Positions 1-13,600 of a stretch of 64,000 nt of DNA are shown here, in pieces; positions within the stretch are counted from its first letter, which is position 1, and the number at the start of each line of letters is the position of its first letter. Below the pieces are notes generated by a model, which was not told where the DNA came from, made no database searches, and worked only from the letters and a program-made list of their open reading frames with translations. The DNA comes from Lineus longissimus (Eukaryota; Nemertea; Pilidiophora; Heteronemertea; Lineidae), in NCBI RefSeq assembly GCF_910592395.1, contig NC_088311.1, positions 3,970,501-4,034,500 on the forward strand, given 5' to 3'. Position numbers and translations under genes: made by a program.

Positions 1-366
1 ATGTGTACCAAATTTGGTATCAATAGTCATTGCAGTTTAGAAACGTGCCATCGATACATCCTAACGGCCAATTTACACCATTTGACCTCTGTGACCTTGA
101 AAAGGAGGTCAAATCAAAAACCCGGAGGATATATGATGCACCTTTGCTAGAAGTACCTACCATATTTTTTTCAAAATTTCCCGACTACTATTAAGGGAGA
201 TATTGCATATTTTCACTTTTAACGTTTGGCCCCCTGGTGGCCAAACCATGAAACGAATCGGACCGAAACTTGGTCTCCAAGGTGTCATTACATAAGGGTA
301 CATGTGTACCAAGTTTCAACTCAATAGCTCTAACAGTTACGAAACGTGCCCTGCTAACGGACGACG

Positions 367-437
<71 letters not shown>

Positions 438-498
438 ACGACGGACGCCACGGTATGGGATAAGCTCACCTCTGCTAAGAGGTGAGCTAAACAGTGGT
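1..498 (-). mobile_element. Microsatellite-capped element with ~300-bp tandem core (pearl/HINE-like), 5' end and first units
   Basis: Read on the minus strand it starts near 491 with a short hairpin (463-488), runs into a long interrupted GTC/GAC trinucleotide tract (about 361-447), then into core units of about 300 bp that repeat the segment around AAACGTGCC at 41 and 340. The element continues beyond the window start. The same core and the same capping trinucleotide tract occur in plus orientation at 30.1-32.2 kb, so this is a dispersed family. The layout (terminal hairpin, microsatellite, tandem core) resembles bivalve pearl elements and Helentron-associated non-autonomous elements. No transposase is present. 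The family assignment is inference; the repeat structure is directly seen. Confidence 0.6.
463..488. repeat. Perfect 11-bp hairpin at the end of the repeat element
   Basis: AGCTCACCTCT (463-473), a four-base loop GCTA, then the exact complement AGAGGTGAGCT (478-488). It sits at the outer edge of the microsatellite-capped element and would be its 5' terminal stem-loop. Confidence 0.8.
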
Positions 499-1699
499 AC
501 CCGGTAATCATTGATAATGTTTGGATTTCTTCCGGTGACTGGCCGGCATCCAACTAGATCACGAGTTTCATTCACAACAGATTAACCCACTTTAACCTTA
601 ATCTTGCGGGGATGCTTGTACAAGCTAAGCCTATGGAGGTGACATTCAAAAACGCATTGAAAGACTCGAGTCGAGATAATCTCCGAGGTCGCATAAACCC
701 TTAGCAAATATTTGATGGCACCAAGAATTTCCATTTTGCATTAAAGGAGGAGAAAAGGGTGATAATACTGGCCCAGCATCCTGCAACTCCTCCTTTAAGT
801 GTGTCAGGCTTGAATCATGTCCCTTTAGCGGGTCATGGCAGGCACATGAAGACATCCCTGGACTCGTTTAACTGAATTTTTTTTGGATCAATTTTTTTTT
901 CATGACAAACTGCTCTATGAGTTCAGTCAGATGTAAGACCTAACAAAGCCATTTAAAAAAACTTTACAATAGTTATTTGCTCGGATGAAATATAATAGTA
1001 AGGTCTGTATGTCATCAACAAATTCTTGGATCTTGGCCAACTGCGAGGACAGCTTGGCTGACTGCCTGAATATAGAGTAGCCACACTTTACCAGCAGGCA
1101 GTCTTTTCCACTCCTATGTCATATGCTATGATATTGAGTGCAGAGTATAAGGAAAATCTTTGGTATGCGAGGATGAAGCTTTGACTGGTTTAGAAAAGAA
1201 GCTACGGAAAGCGAATTCACACCGAAAAATGTCATCCTTCATATGGATCCCTTTCTGATATCAAACTCCATAAGAAAAGGAAAAATAATTAAAATAACAT
1301 CTGAAGTCAAGGTTAACATTTTTTATTAATTTCTGAAACTTTGAACCGATTGATAAATAGTTAAAAAACATAATGATGAGTTCTGAAATTAGTATATGAT
1401 ACCAGGCAACGTGTGAAAGCCCCGGTGAAAACTTGTGCACACTCTCATCCGTTCCAAATTACAACATCTCAAAACTTTTAGTCTTCAGTGTACGTCATAT
1501 CGGAAAATTATAAATCTAAACATTTTTACATTTTCAGAAAGAAAGATTATTAATCGTAATTAGTGTTGCAAAATTCTGAATACTGTTATGTGTACAAGTC
1601 ACAAGCTTTTCTACAATTTTTTGACTGTAACTATTCAATTTATAACTCATTCCAATATCACATGATTATTGTGTTATTATAATGAGGTACAGTCCATAG

Positions 1700-1728
1700 T
1701 GGAGGTGTGTACGTGATACACACCTCCA
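1700..1728. repeat. Perfect 11-bp stem-loop
   Basis: TGGAGGTGTGT at 1700-1710, a seven-base loop, and its exact reverse complement at 1718-1728. There is no T-run after it and no neighbouring gene, so a role is unknown. Confidence 0.7.
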
Positions 1729-3801
1729 AGAGTGACCAATCATAAGCTATACTTGCAACTATATATGCTGCCATCTGCTGTCCATATTTGGAACTGAAAA
1801 CCCCAGACCAAGTTCTGCTTCTACATGTATGAAGCAAAAATCTTTAGGGATGCAACATCATCCTGTTATACAATAGCTATTACATATCATTTACAAGAAC
1901 ACCATTCACCATTTTCTTCATAAAGCAATTTGACGACCTGGACTCTGGCTTAATGGGCAGACAAGCTGCCAACTGATGAAATTCACTAAATGGTCAAACT
2001 GCCAATGTTTAGGCTAGGCACATTGAACATGTAAACAATATCACTGCAAGTATGCATCATATTCTGACATTTTCAGTTTTGTTACATACAAAGCTGTGAG
2101 AAAGTCAAAGCAATGTCAATAAGTATTGCCGGATAAACTTTAGTGAGCAATTAACTGCATTCGAGGGTTTTCTACAATTCAAACAACTTTTAGTAAGTCT
2201 TGTAATACTAGAATAATACTTAACATAATCTCGCCCCGATAGTGGCATTCAACGAAACACTAATCACGAATAAGTACCGTACTAAATAATTTCAATTTTA
2301 CACAAATGTTGCTCTGAATAACATAATCATACATGTTTTTATAACAATTGAGGATTATACCGAAGCAGACGACATCCAGGTCAATAATCACATGCTGGGG
2401 TTTCCAGTACTGACGTCTTTCAGCAGAAAGTAAAACTAATCCACACATCAAGTTGGCTATTCCTTATACCCGATGCTACTTAGTTCCGATTCTCAGAGAC
2501 TATACCCAATCTTCTGAAGGTTGTGGTAAATACCATCCTAATTATTCTTGACAGTACCAAATAAAATTTAGAAAACAAAACTATGAGATCAGTCATAAAA
2601 GATGACAGTCAAACATCAGAAAGCAAGTAAGGGTCAGAAAAGGGGAAATTAGCCTATTTACAAATGAGCTTCTGCTGGAGTTCTGATGTGGGAAAGAAAA
2701 TGGCCGACTTAGTGTAACTTACAGGGTCAGGCTTTGATATTTCAGATATCATGTCAGCCACAAAGTTATAATCAATAGAGTAAAGGGTGACCGATTCACC
2801 ACATGATTGTCAGGTGCTCATCTGGAAAGAGGAGAATTCTGCCCCTTGGTTGTGATTTCACATCCTGTTCATTGTTAGAACAGTTGTCACTTTGAATAAT
2901 ACACTTCCCTTGACATAATGTTATAGATTTCGAGGATCACAACTGTCATTCAATTATCCACCCAGTATTTAATCCGAATCACAGAAAAAAATAAAATATA
3001 ACTCCATTTAAACAAGAGAATATTAAATATCAAGACGTCAATAGTGCTATCCAAAAGTATAATCCACACTATGTACAACATTATTTAATAATGAACAACA
3101 GTCTCCCCCCATTACAAACAAATCTTTGATCACAGTTAAGTAAACAATGCATAATACAAGTTGAGTGGCCACCTACATGTATTGTGCACTCAGCCACCAA
3201 AAAATACTGAAACAGATAAATTGGCCACGTGATTTTCGACATTTATAAATACTAGTAGGCGCTAATTACTACAAAACAGTTGTTTTCATTATGCTAATTA
3301 ATTATCATGATAAATAGTCAAGTTTATCCCTGTTTTAAGTATATGCCGAAAGGAAAAATAGAAATTATGATTCCATTAGAACGGTTTCACGCTTCAGAAC
3401 ACTTAGGTCCAGCAATGGAACAACGACAGCAAAAGACAGTAACAATCTAATACTACTTTTTTTATGCTAAATATGGCATTGTAAATTCTTCTGAACACAA
3501 TTAGTGGTGTACAGCACCAGTCGCAGCAATAGGATTGGATCACTTGCAAAGTTTTTACTCATAGTTGGTAAGCTAAAAATGCTTACAGGTATTTAAAAAC
3601 TTTGAAGTGTCATCCAATATTATTCATTGCATCATGTGTCATTAATTTAAAGCATCTGCCTTTGACAAGCCAATGATGAAGACAATGTAGTAGAAGCAAG
3701 TTTTTTTTGTGCGTATATAGCATTTGGAAAACCCAGATTATAATACACTTGACTTACAAATAGTACATGTATTGGATCTTATATATTTTTCAAATGGATG
3801 G

Positions 3802-3807
3802 TTTATT
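3802..3807 (-). promoter_or_regulatory. Candidate polyadenylation signal for TESK
   Basis: AATAAA on the minus strand (TTTATT on plus), about 440 bp downstream of the TESK stop codon. It is the first canonical hexamer I found after the stop, but usage is unproven. Confidence 0.4.
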
Positions 3808-4241
3808 TTGATGACACCACTACACTTACAAAGATCCCCCTGCATTAACCAAAGTATTGCACAAATGCAGGCTCATATTCAAACAGGGATGAGCCAACAT
3901 CATTATAACGTAACAATTTCAAGTTCATGAGATCACAGGTTAAATCGGCCATGATTATCAATAAGCATTTTATCAAAGTTAACATTCATCATCTGACAAC
4001 ATGAGAAAAAGTAATTTGGCATATCTGTATTAAAGGTTCTAAAATGGACGCAAGCAACAAGCTGGAAGCTAGAAATAGCCACCTTTTCATAAAAATAGGC
4101 TTGGCCTTAAGATCTATCTCCAGTTGGGCTTCTTTCCAATAACAAAGCATTCCAAAGTATACATCATGAATGTGTCAAAGATTGACCATCAAACATGCAT
4201 GCCCTTAATTCACGTGTTAAGGAATTGTAGAATTGGAAATC

Positions 4242-7200
4242 TTATGTCCCAGAATCGCCAGAACAATTATTATGATTTTTTGTTTTCGCCAACAAACGCG
4301 AATTTCCATCTGAACACTGAGATGTGTTGTAATCCTCGAAACCTTGGGTGGACATTGAACTTCCAGGAGATAAGGCGATGGCATCATCAGCAGAGAAACA
4401 AGAGTCCATGGAACTATCAAGGTTTTGCTCCTCCTTGTGAAATGATTTTGGCAAGTTGGAAGATGAGTCATCTTTATCACAGTCAGCTACCCCAGAAAAC
4501 AGCAGTGAACACTCTGCGCTTATATGCCGACCTTTAAAAGCATAACGTTTTCCCTTAGTGTCTTGTGCAACGCTTGTATTCTTACAGACAAACACGGCAC
4601 TGTCAGTACTACTTGCGTCATCTGAGTCTCCACTTTCTTCGACAGGGGTTTTCGGCTCATCAGAGCTCCCAGGATTGAAAGACGACACACTTTGTTTCAT
4701 TGCTAAGTGCGCCATATTGAAACGCTCGAATGTCAATTTCCGCCTGAAGATGGGAGAACCAGGCAATGACTGACTTCTCCTGAGCCGGGAACACCGAGGA
4801 CGCGTCCCCGAACCATCATCGGGTGACATTGGGCTGCAAGGCGGAGTACCAGGAGTGGGTGGGGCAGGATTGAAATAATACATGTCCTTAGTACCACCAA
4901 CAAATTTCTGTCCAGCTTTAAAGTGCTGTAGTTTTGTAAACGGGTTTGATTTTGCAGGTGTGTAAAATGGATCGTCCTCGCTCATGACTTTCCCGATCAG
5001 GTGAGCTGTAACTTCTGTTCCCACAGCAAGTGAGTATCTACGAATTGATGGATTCAACTGCAAACCGGAAGGAGGCTGGTATTGAAACGATGACGGAGAC
5101 TGCGACCCAAGAGAAGGTGAGAGTTGCTCGTTGGACTTTGATCTTTTGCGACCTCGGATATTGATACCTGAAATAGAGGAGAAATCAGGTTAATGAGTAC
5201 GAGTGATCAACCTGAAGGGCTTTCAGTCACAGAAACTGCTTGGTGGAGAGCTCTTCCAAAGCATGTTCCAATGATAGCACTTTTGAGAGATCATATGTGG
5301 TACAGGGAGGTCATGGGTTTTACTCTTGGCCATGTGCATGGCAGCAAACTGTGCTATTCCCTACTGATCTAGAAGCTAGCACATTTTAACATTGACTAAC
5401 CTGGAGCTGTAGGAACCTCATTTTCGTTGCGGTACCTCTCAGCAGCAGCCATGTCCTCTTCTAGGTCTTCCACACAGTCCACCACCTCAACAAACGTGGG
5501 ACGCTTTTTGTAGTCAATCTGAAACATACATCAACCAACCAATGTGAATACATGTAAGAGACAAATGTATTGTAAAAGATGCAACCAGAAGGATCTACAA
5601 TGTGCTGACCTTAATTTCGAACATCAGCAACCAAGGTAACCAAGCAGTAACAAAGGTATACTTATTCATGCGAATGCACAACCGGATACAAAATCTTGAA
5701 ATTTGGTCTCAGCTTTAGCCGATTCAACGTCTTCAAAGGAGTATAGCCTCACCTGACAGCACCTAAAAGCTAGATGGAGGAACTCTAATGGACAGTCTTC
5801 CACCATGTCACTAAATGCCACATAGTCAAGGCCATAGTTCTGAAATGGAAAACACCAATCATGATATGAGTTTAACTCCTATTCTAGTCACTGCCTCAGC
5901 TCATCAAACACTATCACAAGTTCTGCTAATCACAAGGCGACTCACGTTTTCAAATTCTCCATACAACTCCTTCTTTTTTCTTCTATTGTTCAGAGAGAGT
6001 CGAGTATCATATACGGCTGCTTGGCACTGTCTCATATAAAATGTCGACCCATCCTTCAAACTTCAGCAATCGGCCAATGTCATGGTGAGCTAACTTATAG
6101 GGTAACTCAAGGACCCCTCCCTCCGCCGTTGTCGTGACCACACTGAAAATGCACACTCACCCTAGTTCTTGGCAGGAAGTCTGGGTCAGCCTCGATTCTG
6201 GCTATAATCTCACATAATATAATACTGTAGGAAAACACATCAGCCTGAAAAAACAATAAAGACAAACCCTGACAAGTCTAGTTTTTTCCACGACACCTTT
6301 CTATTCATCTCCTTCGTTTCGCTATAATCTATGCTCCCTCGTTAAACCTTTCTGAATTTTGAATTCGCCCTTTTTTTCCTGCCCCTGGAGTCATTCTTTT
6401 TTGAAAGGCTATAAGATCAGCCCATAATCTGATGGTGACTAGTCATGATGGTGGACCGATGACATTAATAGCAGACGACACAAGAAACTGCTGCCACCTA
6501 TAGCAAAGCACTAAACTAGCATTGTAGAGAAGAGCGACTACAGACCACTTTTACATTTTATGTAGGTGAATGTATAGATTTGTATTAGTTCCTCCCATTC
6601 ATTGACAATGCTGCATACAAATGTATTGTCGCAGACAAAAGAAAAGAGGAGATGCCTCTATAAAGAGGGGTGTCCTCCTCCATGCAGTCATATATCTGCA
6701 AAGTGGGAGTTCTATCAGCACTCAATTCAAAATGTCGATTGACACCCACGGCATACCAATCAAAACATTTATGGAGGAATGCATTGTATAACGTGACACC
6801 TAACAAGCCACATTAGATGTACAGTACTAACTTATGCCACATCATTTTATACTGAAATTCTATGATTTGACTCTATGGATAAAGTCGACGGTTCAATATT
6901 GCATCAGAATATGTACACTGACATTCTACTAGAGCTGTCTGTGTCCATGTTTTGATGCACGCTTGCATCCCGGTTTATGCAGGAGCTATGTAACTGAACT
7001 GAGAGCTAGCAGCCTCCTATATTTCATGTGTTTTGAACAGGAATGCTTGGTACGCCCAATGATTCGGCACTATCACTTAGGCCAGAGATATTCATGATAT
7101 TATTAGCCTTGCGTGGGATGAACTACTTTTGAAACAGACTGGAGACCAACCCCAAGCTGATAGTACATAACGAATGCTTGCACATGCTAATCTAACTGCC

Positions 7201-10200
7201 AGTAATAACATTGTGTAGAGGGGTTGGCACAGGTGAATCTTACATACAGCCTCAGTAACAAAATGTATAGGCCTCATCCTACATGTGGCTACCTTGTGAA
7301 GGCAAACATCTTATAGTATCAAACTTATCAAAGAACTCATTCATCTTTTTAATTGGATGATCTGCAGGCATAGACCACTAGCATGGAGAAACTTCAGATT
7401 ACGATTTCTTATAGCATCCCACAGGCATGTGGCGTTGCGTTGTTAAATAAATTATTCCTGAGGTGTGGCCAATTAGGATCCACCACTTGCTGAAATCAAC
7501 AATACACACTTACTGTTTCATTGTAATAGTCCCCAATGAGACATTCAGGAGCCATCCAGTAGGGGGAGCCAACTACACCAAGGTTTTTGTTTTTGTCACA
7601 AGCATCCCTAAAAGAAAAAGAATATTGATATGTTACTGAAAGTTGGTCAACTCATGACCAAGCCAACAGTATGCACTCTTTGATTGATACTCGTTGCAAA
7701 GATTAATCATGATTAATTGATACGGAAATCGATCGAATGGGGACAATGGGTTTGCTGCCTCAAATGCACTGATCGACCCCTTGACCAATCCCAGATCACA
7801 GCAGAGGAAGAGTTTGGGATTATATGAAGTTGATCACAACAAAACCCAACAAACTGTGAACTGTTAAAACTGTGACAAATGCCGAGGGCAATAAGACCCA
7901 GTAGGCTGCAGCTGTCTCTACCACTATTCTAGACATGTTATTCCTGAGGTTCAGGGTACCATGCCACTGTTTCAAACTACTTTCTACGCCATCCAGCACT
8001 TCTGTATGTGAATGACGGCTTGTTACAAGATGGGTGGGTCTCATTAGCTTTTTTGTGAGAAGGTTCAGAGAATCCCTTCTCAAGTCCCATAAGTGTCCCT
8101 ATCCGATGCTCGTGACTAATCACTTCAAGGAGGAAACATCTTGAAAATCTTGAATGACCTACTTGAATTGAAACTTCTCAAGAAGTTCTTTCCAAAAGGA
8201 AGTGAATATTTCATAATTGAAACAGAAGTAAGTTTATCTTGCCACAACATGATTCAGGGATTTCCTGATTCAAATTGAAAATTATGCAATAGTGAAAAAT
8301 ATGTTCAAGATCAAATTTTTACCTCCATTTTATGCTCCACATATGATTTTTAGAAGTATTTATTCAGTTCACATAGTAAGATCATTTTGTATCTTCCTAC
8401 AATCAGATCAAACAATTACACAAGTGTCAGCTGGGACAATAATACCAGACGATAAGTTCAGCATCAAAACGTGACAAGAGCCCAAACCTATTGATTTCTT
8501 CGAAGTAAACCAATCCTTCCCTGAAAACTGGAGTGGCTCTTGGCCGCTAAAAAATATCCGATCATGTTCAGAAGTGAAATAGAGTTTTTATTTGATATGT
8601 TTGAAGAATGTTGAATAAGTTGAAAGTTAAATTCATGTTCAACTCTAACAAATGGAGAAGTACATGCAGAGTGCTGTTGGAAAATCAATGCTGGGAGTTG
8701 TACTTGAATTTTTCGAGGCACTCAATTCCACACAAGAAATCAATGATAATGTTCCAACCTGTTTTTCACAACAGTTAAATGAAGCAGAATTTTAAACTGT
8801 ACTCAATCCTTTGAAATCCCAATCAAACTGATTTAAGAAAAGAAACAAGAGTTATCAATGGCTCTAGCAAAGCCAGATTCAAATTAGATGTGGTTTCAAA
8901 AGTAACCAGGGACCATTCATTCTGTGGCTTATTGCTTGCATGGAAAAGTGTTATGACAACTTATTGCATTTGCAGCTTAAAATTAGAAGCAACCCATCAA
9001 TGAAAAACATACAAAACCCATTAAATTGAGCCTGTTTATTCTGAGAAGGTATTAAAGCTTGCAAGAGGGGGTAATCAACAGAGTTCCGGCGGTCACCACA
9101 GCATCACAACCACATGGAAGAGAAATATCGACAAGAGCAAAGAACCTGTCTGTGTATATCATGCATATGGTATCCTTTATACTTATGCTAATGGTTTTGA
9201 AACTGAGACATTGCATGAGATCTTGGGCAAGTCACTTTACTGCCCAAGACTGAGGACTCCATCCAAATAGACAGTACGTAGGTGGTGGTACATAAACGAG
9301 CACAAATGAAGAATCAGTTAATCGTATCACTTACAGAGGGTCAGGTATCTTTGCTGCCAGTCCAAAGTCAGCCACTATGGCCGTCATATCATCATCCTCT
9401 TCTCCTCTCTTGATAAGAACATTCTGCAAAGCACAACAGGAAATAGGTTACCTAACTACCTAATGTGCGATTTCCACTCTGCCAAATGTGGGTTGAAAAA
9501 AAAACTTTGGGGTGTTTAAGACTCTTTCTGAAGGTTTAAAAAATACACATGTACCATTAATTTGGGTTTCCATGGTAACCACAGTCAATAGTCCTTCATC
9601 TATTCCGACTCAGTCGTGGTGCACTTCACTCCAGGCAACACCTCAGTTTTTGTGGTATAGTTCATTAACTGACTCTATTGATGTTTTGAAACTTTTGTAA
9701 ATGTATGCAGCAGCTATGCATGGAACGATACAGCCATCTCAACCACACAAAATCAAGGCTGTCTATTGAGGAGGCATATCATATAATGCTTCTCTGCTGT
9801 AAAATTATCATGAAATGCAAAGACATTTTCAATATTTTCTGGTCTTTTTAAATAATTACTCTCCTTGGTCTACAACGTACCTTTGAAGTGAGATCACGAT
9901 GGAAGACACCCCGAGAGTGAAGGTACTTCATTCCCATAGCAATGTCCTTGGCAAACTTGATCCGTAAATACCAGGGCAGGTCGATGAGCTTGTCAGCCAA
10001 TGTTTGTTCCAGACTCCCTCCGTTTATAAACTGAAATAGTGAAATTAGAAGTAGGAACTTAATTACAACATTTCATGCTTTACAAATGTACTACCTTACT
10101 TTCCCAAAAACATGTAGACCCCGACAAAAACTTATTGATCAACCCTAGAGAGAGAGCTGAGTTGTACTTGCTAAACGACACTTTTAATATTTTTCGTGTT

Positions 10201-12723
10201 CTTTGATACAATGCAAAACCGAAAGTTTTAAAAGAATTGCAGATCAGATAAACACCACTGGGAAATGTGAACATGCAGGACATGTTTTATCAACATTGCA
10301 CAAGTGCAATTATAACAAATTTTTCATCATGATTAGTCCAGGACCAATTTAATCAGCAGACAGCACTATCATTATTGACAAACTATTCATTAAGGGCAGT
10401 TATGTGCGAGTGTCTATGCCAGGGCAAGTAAAAGATCCCACACAGGGGGTATAGTAACCTGAAGTGGCCTTGCATCTCAGCACTATTCCAAATAGGGACC
10501 ATTAGTCATATGACAGGCAGACTGATTGATTGAACCCACAGCTCTAAGTTATGAGCTAGGTGCTCTTACTCTTTACCATTTATCTCCCTTGATTCATTTT
10601 TAATATTTAGTTATTTGGCATCATGTGCCTTTGTGGTACCATGATCAACCTGCACTGCTGCAGTCAAAATTAGCTCCGTCTTGACTGTGCAAGATATTTT
10701 TACCTCTGGTACACTTCTTGTTGTTTACTAACACCTGAACAAGGTGAAGGCCTATCATTAACTACCAAGGTATAGCCTACCATACCAACTACCAATCTAC
10801 CCGTTCCTGTAGTGTGCTAGCAGTCCCGCTGGGGTGAACGTTTAACCCATTATAACATGCAATCATCTTGATCATGCGCATTTCAACAAGTACACAGAAA
10901 CATTGTTAGAAGTTGGCACAGAGTCAGTTGTGTAACTGTAGACATAAGTTTTCGCAAGAACTGTCTTCCTGAGATCGTTTATTCGTGGATAATTTCCAAA
11001 ATGAAATCTAACCAACATTGCTGTTGCTCATATCAGGATTGCACATCTACAGCTCATTGACTACAGTTCGTCCATTCTATTGCTCTTGCCCAGTTAAGCA
11101 AGTTTTTGTCACTTTACATAGCATTTGAATACACTCAGTGGGGCCTCGTGTGATATCAATGATGATTCATTAGTTATTGATAATGAAATATCACAATAAC
11201 ATGTTTCGTATCTAAATATGATCATTGTGCCAAATATCTAATGGTGTCACTAACCTACAAATACATTGCAACAGCCAACCATTGCAAGTTCCTTTTAAAA
11301 CAGACTCAAAAAGAAGGTAGTGGCTTCTGATCTAGTTTGTAAAGGCCTAGTTATGTCTTTGATATCCAAATCAAACAGATCTTTACCATTCTCAACACAT
11401 TTCCATGTTCTTTTGCGTCGGTAAATAACAGCTTTGTGGTCAATCTGTACATATAAACTAAAATTCAATGACCATTGTTGTTCCAAGGCTAAGACCAGAT
11501 AAGGCCTTTCAATACTTTCAGGGCCCTGTTAGTCTTCAAAAACATTTCCAGATTGCCAGGACCTTTAAACAAAGCATTTTTCCAAATATGCCCATTAGTG
11601 CCTGCCTTTTTACAATGTATACCGTTAGGAAGGTTACATTGTATAATACTTCAGAATAATAATATCACGTCTCCGACTCTGCATACATGTCCAGTATCGA
11701 TATTTCTGAAAATATTCTACGCCTTTTTGCTGACATGATTATTAAGTGTCCCTCTTTGCCAGTAATTACACATGTGGCACCACAAAAAAATCAATTTGAC
11801 TCCATCATTAATTGAAATTTGCCATGTTCTCTACCTCATAAAACTGGGTTAAGATGGTTCAACAACAATGCACACCTTCAACGCTGCAGCAAAGCATTTA
11901 TTTTGCAAGATGTCAGCCAAACTCCAATCTTTCTACTCACCTCAGTCAATGCATGGAGCTGTCCCTCGTGGACACAGACGCCAATAAATTTGAGAATATT
12001 AGGATGAGAAAGACGATTCATTAGCTGGACTTCTCGTAACATGTTTGGACGGTTACTGTGATCTTTGTTCATCTTAAGGACCATGACTTGCCCCGTCACT
12101 CGATGTGTAACCTAAAAATAAGAGAATATTTTGTTATTTACCACTAATAAATGATCCACATCATAAAATAAGTGACTGTGACAGCATTTATAGATTTTTT
12201 GATCCAAGTACCAGATTTCATTGATTTAGTTTAAGTGTCATATGTTTATCAACAATCAATATTAGATAACATCAATGTCAATGGGATATTAACATCATGT
12301 TTGTTCTGCCAAAGGGAATGTAAAATATTACCCTGGTTCAATCACAGTCTTTTTTTCACCATGTGTTGTAAATTTTAATTCAAACTGTATCATACTGCAT
12401 GTATACTTATTTAATGATATACTTACTTTGAAGACCTCACTAAAGAAACCAGTCCCAAGCATTTCACAGACAAAGTCATCCAAACGATTTAGTGCTGACA
12501 CAGCATCCCTCAAAGCTTGGCAGGAGGTACCTGGGGTATGTTTGCGGCTACATGCTGGACTTGCCACAGGTGGACAGGGCAGCCCAGTGGGATCCTGTGA
12601 ATTCACATGATGAGGAAGGTTAAACGCATTGGGGATATCCTTGCCATTGGTTTCCAATGTCTGCGGGCGATCGATCACGCAGGACATAGGGCGTGGCACT
12701 GTCCTTGTCCTTGACCTCTCCAT
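4242..12723 (-). CDS. TESK: TESK-type dual-specificity kinase (pro-orthologue of TESK1/TESK2)
   Basis: Cytoplasmic LIMK/TESK-family kinase; relatives phosphorylate cofilin on Ser3 and stabilise actin filaments. Nine coding exons on the minus strand: 12427-12723, 11941-12111, 9881-10030, 9335-9423, 7514-7607, 6161-6244, 5753-5839, 5401-5518, 4242-5167. All introns are GT-AG, the frame stays open, and the product is 671 aa (human TESK1 626, TESK2 571). Kinase domain about residues 85-350: glycine loop GTGFFSEVF, beta-3 Lys112 (VLKMN), HRDLTSKN with Asp202, DFG at 225-227, activation segment [11 protein letters not shown] with the conserved Ser250. The tail is long and Ser/Pro-rich with RSQSLP at 494-499, a 14-3-3-type motif like the one reported in TESK1. 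The start is the first ATG in frame with the conserved [15 protein letters not shown] block. TESK versus LIMK is settled by lack of LIM/PDZ domains and the N-terminal match. Confidence 0.95.
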
Positions 12724-12772
12724 TGCATAACACAGGTCAGACGGACCTCACATTGATGATCAAGAAGACGCC
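12724..12772 (-). promoter_or_regulatory. TESK 5' leader with start-stop and overlapping upstream ORFs
   Basis: The leader part of the first coding exon begins after an acceptor (TTTCTGTAG) ending at 12773, so at least one upstream non-coding exon exists. It holds ATGTGA (12753 to 12748), a start codon followed at once by a stop, and a second out-of-frame ATG (12728) five bases before the chosen start, whose short frame overlaps the coding region. Both would lower initiation on the main ATG. Confidence 0.5.
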
Positions 12773-13356
12773 CTACAGAAATAAGGGAACAAGTTTATAA
12801 TCCCCGATCACACGCCCACGGCCAAAAAAGGGCCATTGTTGACAGACATTGTGCAATCGATTTACACCGTAGTTGAATGCAATTGATACGTCATTTCCAA
12901 TAGGGTGAATAGCACATAGCATGCAATAGGGGATTTTAAATTTCAACCAGTGCACGAGTGTGAGGACTCATTATCGATTATGTGCAGTGCCTGATAGTGA
13001 TATGGACAGTTGACACCACGTCCCCTCAGCCTAGGTCAATTTCTACACAGGCCTTGTGTCCAGGCCATATTCGACCATGCCAAGCAATGTACATTTCATT
13101 ACACTTCCACCTGGAACCAACAAACAAGGGTATGGCCTGAACTAGGTCCTGGGCCTGGGGGATTATAGCCCCCTTACTAGGCATAGCATAGGCCTAGCCT
13201 GTGGCTGCAAAAACAAATTCAAAACTTTTAACCAACGATAACGAATGGTGTCGGCCTTGGCCTATACTTATACTATACTATAGGCCTTTAGCATACAAAA
13301 TAAACGGCTGAATCCTCAGATGCCTTGATTAACCATGAATATTACTTGCGTCTTAC

Positions 13357-13600
13357 CGGTGTAAAATTCCAAGTTTAATTCACTGTTATCACATAAATCA
13401 ATAAAATCGACCAACTTTTTTTGAAGATCAGGCGCTTGTTGGCTGATCATATTAATACGACAATCAAGATGTACAGACCGGGGGAGCTGGCTGTACGTAC
13501 CCATAAGTCTTTGCGGTAGTCTCGCGCGTACTGGATAGAACCTATCAAGCTTTTCTCCTTCAGAGAAATACTGCGTTGCGCTCAACTGCCAATTATGCAT
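13357..13600 (-). CDS. Possible single coding exon of unknown protein, weak
   Basis: An open frame on the minus strand runs from an ATG at 13600 to a strong splice donor (ACCG/gtaaga, last exon base 13357), encoding about 81 residues; the frame is open further upstream but without an ATG. I recognise no domain. The first ~130 bp are duplicated in inverted orientation at 13826-13961 with only about four differences and the frame preserved. I found no acceptor that joins it in frame to TESK: joining it to the TESK leader acceptor at 12772 reads out of frame. It could be a 5' exon of TESK, a fragment of an unrecognised gene, or an accidental frame inside a repeat. Confidence 0.2.

Larger units (their letters stand above)
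499..4241. other. Non-coding: TESK 3' UTR and downstream flank
   Basis: No convincing exon was found on either strand. The part nearest 4241 is expected to be TESK 3' UTR (minus strand). A minus-strand AATAAA lies at 3802-3807, about 440 bp past the stop. A small perfect hairpin lies at 1700-1728. The rest is AT-rich sequence without repeats I can name; short open frames here are chance. Confidence 0.6.

Noticed and set aside
191-553. Open frames of poly-Arg or poly-Ser on both strands
   Set aside because: They are the translation of the (GAC)n tract inside a repeat element, with no start context or splice signals.
4124-4537. 137-codon plus-strand frame at the TESK 3' end
   Set aside because: It is the antisense shadow of the TESK C-terminal exon and its 3' UTR.
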